Shown here one piece after another: positions 8,453 to 16,726 of a stretch of 64,000 nt of DNA; position 1 is the first letter of the stretch; every line of letters starts with the position of its first letter. The stretch lies in the NCBI GenBank assembly GCA_023381535.1, contig JAMCSN010000197.1:40673-104672 (forward strand). The letters run 5' to 3'. This stretch comes from Bacteroidota bacterium. Lineage in GTDB: Bacteria > Bacteroidota > Ignavibacteria > Ignavibacteriales > Melioribacteraceae. The notes under the pieces were generated by a model that made no database searches, was not told the origin of the DNA, and saw only the letters and a list, made by a program, of their open reading frames with translations. Position numbers and translations under genes: made by a program.

Positions 8453-9952
8453 TCAAAACTGAAAATATATAAACGGCTGTATATCCGCCGACTTGAATTG
8501 GACGGCTATCCAAATTGCCAACGCCAGCAGCACGGCTTTTCCTACAAGCGGCATAGCGGAAATAATTTTCTGCACACGCTGTTCAACTCTTACCGGCATA
8601 AAGTGGAAAATGTATCCCAGCACTATCAAAACAAAAATTACCGGCAGCCGTTCAACAAACTGTATGAAAACTTCTTTGTGGAAGAAACCGAATATTTGCG
8701 AAAAGATTTCCGACACAGTCTGAAGATTCGGCGCTCTGAAAACTAAAAATGAAACAGCAACAAGATGAAACGTTATAATTACCTGGAAGAATTTTAAAAA
8801 CTTTGTGTTGTTGATCCCCAGTTTGTTGTAAAGTTTTGTTTTCGGTTTTGCAATCAGCAGCGCAAATCCCATCATGAATCCGTGGATCGCGCCCCAAAGA
8901 ATAAAATTCCATCCGGCACCGTGCCATAGACCGCAAATAAAAAATGTTACCACCACGGCAATTATGTTGGCAAACAATCTTAAGCTTCTCAACGAGAGCT
9001 GGATCGGCTTGAATAAATAATCTCTCAGCCAAGACGAAAGTGAAATGTGCCAACGCCGCCAGAAATCCGCAATGCTTGTAGCTTTAAACGGCGAATTAAA
9101 ATTATCCATTAGCCGGAAACCGAGCAGCAGCGCAATACCAATTGCCATATCCGAGTAGCCGGAGAAATCGCAATAGATCTGCAAAGCGTAACCGTATATT
9201 GCTAAAAGATTTTCTATGCCGGTATAACGTAACGGGTAATCGAAAATACGATCCACAAAGTTTATGCTGATGTAGTCTGCAATCACAACTTTCTTCAGCA
9301 GTCCGGCAATGATAAGGAACAGCGCTTTTCCCAAATCTTCTTTTGAAAGAAACGGTTCTTGATCAATCTGCGGAAGAAATTCGGAAGCGCGGTCTATCGG
9401 TCCGGCTAAAATGTTGGGAAAGAAAAATACAAACAGACAAAAATCACGCAAGCTGCGGGTCGGCTTAAGCGTATCGAAGTAAACATCGAAGACATAATTG
9501 AGCGACTTAAAAGTGTAAAACGAAATTCCGATCGGAAGGAATATGGTTAAAGGATCGAGTTGTGCGGTGCCGATTCCATTGATGATCTGAATAATAAAAT
9601 TTGTGTACTTGAAATATCCTAACAAGCCTAAATTTACGATTAGCGCGAGTATGAGCACAAGACGCTTCTTCGTAAAATTTTCCGTAATGGCAATCCATTT
9701 GCCGAAAAGAAAATTTGCTATTGCCGAAACGACCAGTATTATAAAATAGAATCCGGCTGCTTTGTAATAAAAATAAAGCGAGAATAAAATGAGAAGAAAA
9801 ATTTTCGCCGATTTGTTTTCCCCCATCAGATTATAAACGAGAAGGAATACGGTAAAGAGTATTAGAAATAAACTTGTACTGAAGATCAGCGGGTCATTTG
9901 GATTGTATTTTAATATTGAGAACAGATTATCAAGGCTGATATTAAAAGGCAT
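8453..9952 (-). CDS. MBOAT family O-acyltransferase (AlgI/DltB-like)
   Basis: A 499-residue polytopic membrane protein with 10-12 hydrophobic segments. It carries the MBOAT core: FFPNILAGPIDRASEFLPQ in the middle, YCDFSGYSDMAIG, the conserved ADFWRRWHISLSSWLRDY, and the catalytic His in CGLWHGAGWNF. The C-terminus IQPFIYFQF is also typical of AlgI-like proteins. It should move an acyl group across the inner membrane to a surface glycan or peptidoglycan. It is the last gene of the minus-strand cluster with a carrier protein, an acyl-AMP ligase and two SGNH hydrolases. The ATG at 9952 is preferred over a TTG two codons upstream. Confidence 0.9.
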   Translation of the reverse strand: MPFNISLDNLFSILKYNPNDPLIFSTSLFLILFTVFLLVYNLMGENKSAKIFLLILFSLYFYYKAAGFYFIILVVSAIANFLFGKWIAITENFTKKRLVLILALIVNLGLLGYFKYTNFIIQIINGIGTAQLDPLTIFLPIGISFYTFKSLNYVFDVYFDTLKPTRSLRDFCLFVFFFPNILAGPIDRASEFLPQIDQEPFLSKEDLGKALFLIIAGLLKKVVIADYISINFVDRIFDYPLRYTGIENLLAIYGYALQIYCDFSGYSDMAIGIALLLGFRLMDNFNSPFKATSIADFWRRWHISLSSWLRDYLFKPIQLSLRSLRLFANIIAVVVTFFICGLWHGAGWNFILWGAIHGFMMGFALLIAKPKTKLYNKLGINNTKFLKFFQVIITFHLVAVSFLVFRAPNLQTVSEIFSQIFGFFHKEVFIQFVERLPVIFVLIVLGYIFHFMPVRVEQRVQKIISAMPLVGKAVLLALAIWIAVQFKSADIQPFIYFQF

Positions 9953-9980
9953 AGGCAATCGTCCGGTTTATTATCAAAAA

Positions 9981-10047
9981 AATAGCACACAGATCAAACA
10001 GATTAGATAGATTAAAACAGATCAGTTAAACCTGCCTGCCATTGGTT
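9981..10047. repeat. left flanking repeat of the GxxExxY unit
   Basis: AATAGCACACAGATCAAAC, then GATTAGATAGATTAAAACAG, ATCAGTTAAACCTGC and CTGCCATTGGTTT. The same series of words recurs at 10499-10588 with scattered changes, and a shorter piece lies at 10456-10490. The left copy includes the last eight codons of the GxxExxY gene. Confidence 0.7.
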
Positions 10048-10436
10048 TTAATTGATTTCTTAAATGTATTTTCAAAAATTTTTCTTTTAATCTGCGGTAT
10101 CTTGCCGAAATTAAGCAAAAGTCCGACTTCAATCTCCGTCGCTTTCAAATAATTTAATAGTTGCGCTTCATGTTCTTCACATAAACTCTCAGCAGCTTTT
10201 AATTCAACTATGACTTTATTCTCAACAACGATGTCAGCAAAATACTCTCCGATTCTCATTTCTTTGTAATATACATTGATCGGTGTTTGTTTCTCGCACT
10301 GCAATCCAATTGATTTCAATTCAATCATCATGGCATTTTCATAAACTTTTTCTAAAAACCCGAACCCCAAAGAATTATACACGTTATAGAAAGCTTTGAT
10401 GATTCTGTCTGTAATATCTTTGTGCAAATACTCCAA
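10026..10436 (-). CDS. GxxExxY family protein
   Basis: A 136-residue protein with the defining GFGFLEKVYENAM (G-x-x-E-x-x-Y, about residues 26-33), then FADIVVENKVIVELKA at about 67-82, which resembles the D...ExK core of the PD-(D/E)XK nuclease fold, and GLLLNFG near residue 105. The family is common in Bacteroidota and has no established function. The start is a TTG at 10436; no ATG is in reach. Long direct repeats flank the gene, which lies between the carrier protein and MBOAT genes of an otherwise tight cluster, so it appears to have been inserted there. Confidence 0.8.
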   Translation of the reverse strand: MEYLHKDITDRIIKAFYNVYNSLGFGFLEKVYENAMMIELKSIGLQCEKQTPINVYYKEMRIGEYFADIVVENKVIVELKAAESLCEEHEAQLLNYLKATEIEVGLLLNFGKIPQIKRKIFENTFKKSIKTNGRQV

Positions 10437-10498
10437 TCTTTTTAATTATCGTCTTTTATCTGTCAAATCAGTTAAATCTGCGTCCTATTAGCAAATAG

Positions 10499-10588
10499 CA
10501 ATAGCACACAGATCAAACGGATTAAATAGATCGAAACAGATCGGTCAAAATCTTTTTTGATCAGTTGAATCTGCATGCCATTAGGTTA
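10499..10588. repeat. right flanking repeat of the GxxExxY unit
   Basis: Imperfect direct copy of the repeat at 9981-10047, longer by an internal TCGGTCAAAATCTTTTTTGA stretch. It ends at the stop codon of the acyl carrier protein gene (10586-10588). The word CAGTTGAATCTGCATGCC matches CAGTTAAACCTGCCTGCC on the left. Confidence 0.7.
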
Positions 10589-10819
10589 CTTGCCGAGTTT
10601 TGCATCAACCAGCTTCTGAAGATCGCCGACGTTTTTCAAGCGCAGCACCTCATAGCTTTTGAATTTTACTTTAAAGTGATGTTCAACTGCAAGTATGATG
10701 TTAACATGATTCAAAGAATCCCACCCCGGCACTTGCGGCGCAATCGTTTCGTCGGTCATGTCAAACTCGTCGAGGTTCAATTCTTTTAAAATTACTTGTT
10801 TTAATTCCGGTGAAATCAT
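10586..10819 (-). CDS. acyl carrier protein
   Basis: A 77-residue acyl/peptidyl carrier protein. The phosphopantetheine attachment site is Ser35 in PGWDSLNHVN, and the four-helix layout with acidic loops is as expected. Its ATG overlaps the stop of the acyl-AMP ligase gene by one base (TAATG), so the two are almost certainly coupled in translation, as DltA-like ligases and DltC-like carriers often are. The likely job is to carry the acyl group loaded by that ligase to the MBOAT transferase. It is probably not the fatty-acid synthase AcpP, because the context is not fab genes. Confidence 0.9.
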   Translation of the reverse strand: MISPELKQVILKELNLDEFDMTDETIAPQVPGWDSLNHVNIILAVEHHFKVKFKSYEVLRLKNVGDLQKLVDAKLGK

Positions 10820-12546
10820 TATCTACTCCAAACTTGTGGATCGGTTCCTTCGGTTAATCTTTCTTTGTTTGCTTTTCTGCTCGGCTTGCCGGATGAACTT
10901 TTTATCAGCCAGCGCGGCGGCACAAGATACACTTTGTGAATATTCATGTCTATACTCATTCCGGCTTTAATAATATCCAGCCGGATTCTCTTCTTATCTT
11001 CATTAGAAGTAAGTTTTGTTTCGGCAACAACGCTAACCTGCTCTGTTCCCATGTTGGGATCTTCTTCGCCGAATGCAATGACTCTTCCTGCGTCAACGTC
11101 TTGAACCTGGTTAACAACGTCTTCAATATCTTCGGGATAAATATTTTTTCCGGCAACAATTATAATATCTTTCTTTCTGCCGATGATGTAATATTCATCT
11201 TTCCATTTGAAACCGTAATCGCCGGAATAGTACCAGCCGTTCTCAACAACCTCGGCAGTTTTTTCGGGATAGTTTCTGTAGCCGTCGAACATTGAAACTG
11301 ATTTAACGGCAACTTCTCCAACAAGTCCGTCGGGAACATCTTTTCTGTGTTCATCAACGATGCGAGCTTCGCAGTCATTAATTACTTTGCCAGACGAAAC
11401 ACATACGCGCACAACTGAATCTTTCCCTGCAAGCTTCATTACTCCGTGCGAAAGTTCATTCCGATCTACTTGCAATTCCGAAATCGGTTTGCCCGGTTCC
11501 GTGAGAGTTAAACCGAGAGTTACTTCTGCCATTCCGTACATTCCGCTTAGAGCCAAAGGATTCAAACCGTACTCCTTAAATCGCTCGGCAAATTTTTCGT
11601 GGCTGTCATGACGGATCGGTTCGGCAGCGTTGACCGTCATTCTCAAACTCTCAAGCGAAATTCCCTCCAGTTCCTCATCATCAATTTTTTCTGCAAGAAC
11701 ATTGTATGCAAAGTTTGGAAGACACGTAACGGTTGCTTTCTCTTTCGATATAACTTCCAGCAGAAGTACCGGCGCAAGCACCCATTGAAACGGATCGATC
11801 TGAACGGTTGTGATGCCGCATGCAAGCGGAATATGGAAACATGCGATCAATCCGAAATCATGATAGAGCGGAAGCCACGTTGCAACTTTGTCTTTCTCGG
11901 TTAATCTAAAAGCTTGCCCTAGATTGGTAACGTGATTCAGAATTGCACGGTGAGACAACACAACCGGCTTCTGCAAACCTGTTGTACCGGATGAATGCTG
12001 AAGTAGCATCGGCTCGGTTTCTTTTACCGACTTAGAGATTTGTTCAATCTCCGCATCTTTCTTTGGATCGACTTCCGATGTTACATCCCAATCAAGCGGA
12101 AACAAAACTGCTTTAATAGTGCTGCCCGGTTTTTCAACGAGCGGTCTGATCATCGGTTCGAGTTCTTTTTCGGTTAGAATGTAATCTAGACCTGAACGCT
12201 GCGCCATTCCTTCCAATCCTTGACGGAATTTATCCGGATGCAATCTTGGATTCGGAAACGCGAGCACAGCAGGCAAAGCGGCGGCTCTCGATACTCCGAG
12301 ATAGAGCGGATAGAAAAAACTGTTATGCCGGATTATGATTGCACACACGTCGCCCGGTTTTACTCCGGCTTCGGCAATTCTAACGGAAAACTTTTTTGCT
12401 GTCTCAATCAAATTCTTGTAAGACCATCGGAACGGTTCCTCTCCGGCAACCCAATGAACAATCGCATCACGGTCGGGATTTCTCTTTGCATTATTCTGCC
12501 ATCGCTCCCAAAGAGTTTTTGAATTGTCTGTGTAGATATCGTTCAT
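10819..12546 (-). CDS. acyl-AMP ligase (ANL superfamily, FAAL/DltA-like)
   Basis: A 575-residue adenylate-forming enzyme. The P-loop-like motif is LLQHSSGTTGLQKPV (about 195-209), followed by ATWLPLYHDFGLI, LSGMYGMAEVTLG, WYYSGDYGFKW and IIGRKKDIIIVAGKN. The C-terminal lysine lies in KSSSGKPSRKANKER. The LPLYHDFGLI and GMAEVTLG motifs are those of fatty acyl-AMP ligases that load carrier proteins instead of CoA. It probably activates a short or fatty acid onto the adjacent carrier. I chose MNDIYTDN at 12546, with AAGGAAGAG upstream, over an upstream in-frame start that overlaps the SGNH gene. Confidence 0.88.
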   Translation of the reverse strand: MNDIYTDNSKTLWERWQNNAKRNPDRDAIVHWVAGEEPFRWSYKNLIETAKKFSVRIAEAGVKPGDVCAIIIRHNSFFYPLYLGVSRAAALPAVLAFPNPRLHPDKFRQGLEGMAQRSGLDYILTEKELEPMIRPLVEKPGSTIKAVLFPLDWDVTSEVDPKKDAEIEQISKSVKETEPMLLQHSSGTTGLQKPVVLSHRAILNHVTNLGQAFRLTEKDKVATWLPLYHDFGLIACFHIPLACGITTVQIDPFQWVLAPVLLLEVISKEKATVTCLPNFAYNVLAEKIDDEELEGISLESLRMTVNAAEPIRHDSHEKFAERFKEYGLNPLALSGMYGMAEVTLGLTLTEPGKPISELQVDRNELSHGVMKLAGKDSVVRVCVSSGKVINDCEARIVDEHRKDVPDGLVGEVAVKSVSMFDGYRNYPEKTAEVVENGWYYSGDYGFKWKDEYYIIGRKKDIIIVAGKNIYPEDIEDVVNQVQDVDAGRVIAFGEEDPNMGTEQVSVVAETKLTSNEDKKRIRLDIIKAGMSIDMNIHKVYLVPPRWLIKSSSGKPSRKANKERLTEGTDPQVWSR

Positions 12547-12568
12547 TTTTATTTTTCTCTTCCTTGAA

Positions 12569-13993
12569 TTAATGGTATAAGGACAGCAGAGCATCCGTCA
12601 GCAGATCGGCAACTTTCTTTGCACCCTGGTCGTTAAAGTGAATGTAATCTCTGAATGCCAGCGGAGGATTAGCATTTACCCATTGCGGCATCGAATTTTC
12701 TCCGCCCATTGCATCGAACAAACTCCAGATAGCGACGTTTGCCTTCTGAGCAATACTTTTTTGCGCTTGAAGTAGTGTTAGAATCGTCGGGTCGGTTACA
12801 AAGCTGGAGCCTTTCTTCATCGCTTTGTCATGCACCGAGATCATCAGAAAACTTGTATTGGGAAATGCAGATTTCAAATTGTTGATCACCTTAACCATTT
12901 CTCTTTCGTACCATGAGTAATCGGATTGACGTGTGCCCGCAATGTTCAAACCGAATTCCAATATGATCAATTTGTAATCGAGATATTTTGCAAATTGTTT
13001 CAGCACTTCCGGTTTTAGTGAAGCGAGATCGGCGCCCGTGTTTCCGCGTAACGGTAAATTATCGACATAAACGCCGGGACCGTTTTCCAAACTTGCGCCG
13101 TAGAAGTATGCTTGATCTGCCGTCGGAAATTCTATCTTAACTGTTTTTGCTCTGCCCGATGGTTTCAAAACCAATTCTTGAATATCCGTTCCGGGTTTTA
13201 ATGTTGCGGTTTGCTTTGCGCCGCCGTCAAATGAATAATAAATCTGAGAATTTTTTGCATTCGAATAAAACAATCTTACAAGACTGAAATCCCTAAGGTA
13301 GTATCTTGCGGTTGTTGTTTGATATTGCACCCAAGCGTTTCCTTTGGGAACATTTACCTCACCGCTTATTCCCAGAGGGAGATCTTTAGGATTGTTCGTG
13401 TACAATGCGGCAGATTCCCAGTTGCTGGAGAATGTATGCTTCGTTGTCATTCTAAACATAATATCTTGCGATACAATACCCAGCCAGCCGACACCGTTTC
13501 CACCAAATTTATTTTGGAGTGTTTGGCGTATGTCGGACGTAATCAAGTCGCCCTCGATTGCAGAATCGCCGTAATGAGCCACGCGTACAACTTTAGATTT
13601 TGCGCTCTTCAGTGCATCGAAAAAGTAACTCAACTGTTTTGTGTTTCCGGTGATCGGAGTTTTTCTTCCTTGAACCGTAACATAGATTGTATTGTTCTCA
13701 GTTATTTCTTTTTCCGCTTTTGAAATTTTGCTTTCAAGTATTCCTAAATCGGGCAAACCGAATGACGCCTGAAGAACATTCCTCTGTGAATGATCGGGAT
13801 TAACTTTGTGCGGCAATAAATTCATCGGCGGATTATCCTGCGGCTGATTCTTTATGTCAGAAAATAGATCGACTGTTGTAAGACTTATACCCGCAACCGA
13901 ATAGTTAATAGTTACAAAAGAAGTAACGTAGAGGACAGCAATCGTAATTATCAATATCCAAAGCGGCTGTTTAATTTTATTTTGATTATCCAT
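12569..13993 (-). CDS. membrane-anchored SGNH/GDSL-like hydrolase
   Basis: A 474-residue protein with an N-terminal membrane anchor (LWILIITIAVLYVTSFV, about 10-26) and an extracytoplasmic SGNH domain. The catalytic Ser block is VRVAHYGDSAIEGD, the Asn block is LIILEFGLNIAG, and the Asp/His block is DYIHFNDQGAKKVADLL. In AlgJ/AlgX and DltD systems a protein of this class accepts the acyl group from the MBOAT partner and passes it to the polymer, which is the role I infer here. It is the gene immediately upstream of the acyl-AMP ligase (22 bases apart). The ATG at 13993 has AAAGG upstream. Confidence 0.82.
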   Translation of the reverse strand: MDNQNKIKQPLWILIITIAVLYVTSFVTINYSVAGISLTTVDLFSDIKNQPQDNPPMNLLPHKVNPDHSQRNVLQASFGLPDLGILESKISKAEKEITENNTIYVTVQGRKTPITGNTKQLSYFFDALKSAKSKVVRVAHYGDSAIEGDLITSDIRQTLQNKFGGNGVGWLGIVSQDIMFRMTTKHTFSSNWESAALYTNNPKDLPLGISGEVNVPKGNAWVQYQTTTARYYLRDFSLVRLFYSNAKNSQIYYSFDGGAKQTATLKPGTDIQELVLKPSGRAKTVKIEFPTADQAYFYGASLENGPGVYVDNLPLRGNTGADLASLKPEVLKQFAKYLDYKLIILEFGLNIAGTRQSDYSWYEREMVKVINNLKSAFPNTSFLMISVHDKAMKKGSSFVTDPTILTLLQAQKSIAQKANVAIWSLFDAMGGENSMPQWVNANPPLAFRDYIHFNDQGAKKVADLLTDALLSLYH

Positions 13994-14075
13994 CTTTTAC
14001 TTAACCTTTCAATTTTTCAAAAAAAGATTCTTAACCGTTAAGTGTTTATGCAAATAAGAAACTTTGTGTACTAAA

Positions 14076-14780
14076 TTACAAATTGTGTTTTGCCAAAACC
14101 TTCTCAACTTCAGCCGCCCATATTTTGTAAGCAGCCGCTCTGAAATGTATTCCGTCGATTGTTAATTCCGTTCGCAAATAACCGTCGGACGTTGCAATGT
14201 GCGGAATGAGATTAATCCAATCTATGTTGTTGCGCTTTGCATAGTCTGCCAAAAGTTTGTTAAGCTTATCAACTTCTCGATTCCTTCCGAAATTAGATTC
14301 TGCAGTAAGCCCAAATTCTTTTCCGTAAAATTTTGCGGCGTAAGTTGTTGATTGTATCACCGGTATAATGTTTCTTGCGCGCAAACCCTCGATGATTTTC
14401 ACGTAAGTAGAAAAAGTTTCTTCAACCGGAATCCAATTATAGATGTCGTTCAACCCGCCCATTATAAAAACAATTTTAGGATGAAGTTTGTAAACGTAAT
14501 TCATTCTTGCCGCATAACCTTGAAGAATATCGCTGGGTATGCCGCGCTCAACCACGTCAGGGCGTCCCAGCAATTCATTCCACGCAGCACCGTGAGTAAG
14601 AGAATTACCGAGCATTACAATGTTTGCTTGCTTGGTCTGGTAAATATCGTACATGGCAGTTTGAATGGCGTAAACCGGGTTCGTTTTGTATTTGAGACTG
14701 TCGTTCTTTTGCTGCGCGGGTAATTGAGCAACGGTTAGAAAAAAAAGCATTACGGAAATCGGCAGTGCATACTTTCTCAT
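14076..14780 (-). CDS. exported SGNH/GDSL-family hydrolase
   Basis: A 234-residue secreted esterase-like protein. It has a signal peptide (first 22 residues, ending LPAQQ) and all four SGNH blocks: VMLGNSLTHG with Asn in place of the usual Asp before Ser, RGIPSDIL for the Gly block, FIMGGLNDIY for the Asn block and TIDGIHF for the Asp/His pair. It is the first gene of the acylation cluster, 82 bases before the membrane-anchored SGNH protein. It could remove or place acyl groups on the same glycan. AAAGGGAA precedes the ATG at 14780. Confidence 0.85.
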   Translation of the reverse strand: MRKYALPISVMLFFLTVAQLPAQQKNDSLKYKTNPVYAIQTAMYDIYQTKQANIVMLGNSLTHGAAWNELLGRPDVVERGIPSDILQGYAARMNYVYKLHPKIVFIMGGLNDIYNWIPVEETFSTYVKIIEGLRARNIIPVIQSTTYAAKFYGKEFGLTAESNFGRNREVDKLNKLLADYAKRNNIDWINLIPHIATSDGYLRTELTIDGIHFRAAAYKIWAAEVEKVLAKHNL

Positions 14781-14900
14781 AATTTCCCTTTCGCGGAATG
14801 ATTCATCAACATTTTGTTGGCTGATAATTGTAAATAAGAACTCCGCTGAAAATAAGTACTGTCTTTTATTTGGTGAAGCAAAAAGGTGCTACGTCTAAAC

Positions 14901-16583
14901 TTATTTATCAGCTTTGTTCAATTTCTTTTCGTGTTGGGCTATCTTGAACTTCAAACTCTTTTCCATTGCTATAAGTTCGGATATCTTCGATGTGAATTCT
15001 TCTTTTTGCGTTTCGGTGTTTGCCTTTTCGATTTTTAATGACCGCAATTCTTCTTTGAGTGATGAAACATGATTTTTCAAGTCGGAAAGTGCGCGACTGT
15101 TATCGCCGATCTCGGCGGTAAGTTTCTGTTTCCGCTCGCTGAGTACCGAGTAATTATCGTTAGTCTGATTAATAAGCTGGCGGATTTCTTTTTCGAGCGA
15201 TTCTTTTTTTATTTCGAGCAAGGACGATTCGGATTGAAGCTGCTGCAAATAAATTTTGGTTTTACCTGCGTCATCTTTCAGTTCCATCACTTCTTTCGAT
15301 AACTCATCCTTTTCCTCTTTCAGATTTTCGATCATCTGCTCAATGGCTGTACGTTCTTTGTGAAGCACTTTCGTCAATCCGCCGTATTCGGCAACCTGAC
15401 TCGTTTTTTCAAGAAGTATTTTTTCTTTGTTGTTAAGTTCCTTCTCTTTTTCGATAATCTCCTGGCGGAGAGAATTAAGTTTTTCTTTTGCCGCGCTAAA
15501 TTCTTCGGTGAACTTATTGATCACCTGGGAAAAATCGTTTTCTACTTTCAGATGATTTTCTTCGACTTCAATTTTTCTTTTTTCAAGCTCATCGAGATTG
15601 CTTCTTTTCCTTGTCAGCTCTTCCGTAATTTTTTCTTCGTCGTTTTTAAGTTGAAGAATTTTTTCGTCTATCTCGGCTCTCACGGATTCAAACTTGCTTA
15701 CATCTTCATATAACCGGTTTCGTCTATCGGCAAGTTCTTTGTTCTCGGCTTCCAATTTGTCTATGTTCTCTTTGGCAAAGGTGTATCTGGTTTCGAACTC
15801 GTCGTACTCTTTTTGTTTGGACCGGATCTCTTCAATCAAAGATTCGCGCTTGGCAATAAACTCGGTGTGTAGTTTCTCTTTCTCCGCCAGCTGATTGATA
15901 ATGGTTGAAAGAGAAGATTCCAGATTGGATTTTATTTCTTCTGTAAGATTTATTTTTTCATTGATGGTTTTGAGCGCTGCGGTTCTTTTGTTCTCTTCGG
16001 TTTTAAGCTGTGAAAGGCGCTCGTTCAAATCCGCCTCAACTTCTTTGATCTTCTCAAGCGATTCGGAAAGATTGCCGCCGTATTTGCCGACTACAACGCG
16101 CAGTTTTTCCTCCTCGTCCCTGAGGTAATTCAAGTTTTGCTGGGTTGTGTTGTATTCTTCCGAAAGTGAATCGAATGTGGATTTAAGCTGATTGTATTTC
16201 TCGTTCAGTTCCGAAATTTCCTTTTCTTTCGTTTCGGAAATTCTTGCGGCTTCATGCGTATCAAACGATGTTAACTGGATAGACGAAATCGATTCTTCCA
16301 GAAAATTTTTTTGCTGTGTGAGAGAAGAAACTGTATCGGTTAATTCCTGAAGAGTTTCGGTTTTGGTTTGAATATCGGTTTCAAGTGTGCTTAGATCGGT
16401 CTTGTGTTTTTCGATTCCGGCAAGTAGTTCCGACATCTCTTTGCGGGCATCCACCAATTTGCTGTCAAGCTCGGCTAAACTCTGATTTTTTTGCAGAAGC
16501 GAATGAAGCGTATTTTTAAGTTCGTCGTTCTCTTCTATAAGCTTTTCAATATCGCTCTTCCTAGACTTTGAGAAAACGCCCAT
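14901..16583 (-). CDS. long coiled-coil protein of unknown function
   Basis: A 560-residue protein that is almost wholly heptad coiled coil, rich in Glu, Lys, Leu and Ser, from about residue 20 to the end. It has no signal peptide, membrane segment or globular domain that I can recognise. The N-terminus MGVFSKSRKSD is basic. Such proteins in this phylum may be cytoskeletal or scaffold proteins (compare SMC-like, filament-forming types), but sequence bias makes any homology call unsafe. It is flanked by the sugar nucleotide gene upstream and the acylation cluster downstream on the same strand. The ATG at 16583, with GGAG upstream, is preferred over a TTG 15 codons earlier. Confidence 0.7.
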   Translation of the reverse strand: MGVFSKSRKSDIEKLIEENDELKNTLHSLLQKNQSLAELDSKLVDARKEMSELLAGIEKHKTDLSTLETDIQTKTETLQELTDTVSSLTQQKNFLEESISSIQLTSFDTHEAARISETKEKEISELNEKYNQLKSTFDSLSEEYNTTQQNLNYLRDEEEKLRVVVGKYGGNLSESLEKIKEVEADLNERLSQLKTEENKRTAALKTINEKINLTEEIKSNLESSLSTIINQLAEKEKLHTEFIAKRESLIEEIRSKQKEYDEFETRYTFAKENIDKLEAENKELADRRNRLYEDVSKFESVRAEIDEKILQLKNDEEKITEELTRKRSNLDELEKRKIEVEENHLKVENDFSQVINKFTEEFSAAKEKLNSLRQEIIEKEKELNNKEKILLEKTSQVAEYGGLTKVLHKERTAIEQMIENLKEEKDELSKEVMELKDDAGKTKIYLQQLQSESSLLEIKKESLEKEIRQLINQTNDNYSVLSERKQKLTAEIGDNSRALSDLKNHVSSLKEELRSLKIEKANTETQKEEFTSKISELIAMEKSLKFKIAQHEKKLNKADK

Positions 16584-16667
16584 TCTATAGTTGCTCCTTC
16601 GTTGGATGCCATAATATATCTTTGGCAAAGATAATAAACTTTGTGAAATGTATCCCTATTTTATCTC

Positions 16668-16685
16668 CTGCCTGCCGGTAGGCAG
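16668..16685. repeat. short palindrome between sugar nucleotide and coiled-coil genes
   Basis: CTGCCTGCCGGTAGGCAG is an imperfect palindrome with a 6-bp perfect outer stem. It lies 41 bases after the thymidylyltransferase stop on the minus strand and could end or stabilise that transcript. Confidence 0.4.
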
Positions 16686-16726
16686 AAAAGGGCAAACTTA
16701 GAATTCCGTTGATAGGAAAGGGGAAT

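Noticed and set aside
8337..8513. Minus-strand frame joining the sorting tail to an Arg-rich stretch and the MBOAT end
   Set aside because: The upstream part is translated GC-rich repeat and out-of-frame MBOAT sequence; only the tail is protein-like.
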